Source: Sediminibacterium sp. (GTDB taxonomy: Bacteria > Bacteroidota > Bacteroidia > B-17B0 > Aurantibacillaceae). From it: 64,000 nucleotides of DNA. Of this stretch, positions 63,788-64,000 are shown in pieces. The notes under the pieces are model-generated. The model was not told the DNA's origin. It did no database searches and saw nothing but the letters and a program-made list of their open reading frames with translations. The stretch lies in NCBI GenBank assembly GCA_030054095.1, contig JASGCO010000004.1:62001-126000 (forward strand), given 5' to 3'. Positions within the stretch are counted from its first letter, which is position 1. Every line of letters starts with the position of its first letter. A program made the position numbers and the translations under genes.

Positions 63788-64000
63788 TTATGGCTTATTT
63801 ATCCTGACTGTACGGTTACGTATCTGAAGATCGGCATCCGAATTACTATATAATTCCTTTTCCTCTCCAATTCCATACACCTGCATTGCGGAATTACTTA
63901 CACCTCTCCGGTGCAATTCATTCTTAACGTATTCCGCCCGTTTATAAGATAAAATCTTATTATACTCCTCGCTTCCCTTATTACAGGCATACCCTGTAAT
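63788..64000 (-). CDS. C-terminal OmpA-like domain protein (5' end outside window)
   Basis: Seventy codons before the stop at 63788-63790. They read ITGYACNKGSEEYNKILSYKRAEYVKNEL, then GIGEEKELY...DADLQIRNRTVRI: the OmpA C-terminal peptidoglycan-binding fold (GHTDNxG-like start here GYACNKG, then LSxxRAxxV and RNRxVxI). Probably an outer-membrane OmpA/MotB-domain protein; the rest lies beyond the window. Confidence 0.85.
   Translation of the reverse strand: MTGYACNKGSEEYNKILSYKRAEYVKNELHRRGVSNSAMQVYGIGEEKELYSNSDADLQIRNRTVRINKP

Overview
The window is about 64 kb of chromosome from a member of the Bacteroidota. The evidence is several secreted proteins ending in type IX secretion (T9SS) type A sorting domains, Bacteroidota-type -7 promoter elements (TAnnTTTG) close to start codons, few Shine-Dalgarno sites, and families largely confined to this phylum (DUF6029, Omp28-like, CWC/DUF5522, Bacteroidota ECF/anti-sigma pairs). 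Genus cannot be told from the sequence; a class III polyhydroxyalkanoate synthase pair is somewhat unusual for the phylum. No rRNA, tRNA, CRISPR array, integrase or intact insertion sequence was seen.

Layout. 1-1.4 kb: cobalamin riboswitch, a small Cys-rich CWC/DUF5522 protein and a T9SS surface protein cut by the window edge. 1.5-4 kb: a DUF2341/Ig-repeat T9SS protein and a small coiled-coil protein. 4.2-13 kb: two paralogous PAS histidine kinases, one overlapping a receiver-Crp fusion and one beside a stand-alone Crp regulator; between them mnmD, a pyrE-SIMPL-SRPBCC-thiamine-binding operon and a NUDIX protein. 13-22.5 kb: serine hydrolase, DUF1304, apaG, rpsA, an ankyrin protein, a thioredoxin-like protein with a Cys-rich MarR regulator, an XRE regulator with a candidate operator, and an oxidoreductase. 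22.5-29.8 kb: a tightly packed operon panB, uup, glycosylasparaginase, cutC, beta-mannosidase and a membrane protein cut by an in-frame TGA; two of its enzymes act on neighbouring bonds of the N-glycan core. 30-34.6 kb: a 1519-residue BNR/Ig-repeat T9SS protein.

34.8-42 kb: a seven-gene operon (NodB-like deacetylase lipoprotein, three beta-propeller-like exported proteins, DoxX, nitroreductase, Old Yellow Enzyme) facing a divergent AraC regulator. 42.3-44.3 kb: FG-GAP T9SS protein. 44.4-48 kb: ECF sigma factor, a membrane anti-sigma factor carrying a c-type cytochrome domain, and a SUKH protein. 48.2-51.5 kb: rseP and dxr, flanked on both sides by related structured palindromic repeats. 51.7-57.6 kb: TlpA/DUF6029/Omp28 envelope cluster and a run of small membrane proteins. 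57.7-64 kb: phaE-phaC, mgtE, a CarboxypepD_reg-like exported protein and the end of an OmpA-domain protein.

The observations most worth following are the sigma/anti-sigma-cytochrome c pair as a possible heme or redox envelope sensor; the structured repeat family around 48.3 and 51.3 kb, whose shared hairpin shows compensatory changes between copies; and the AraC-flanked reductase/beta-propeller operon.
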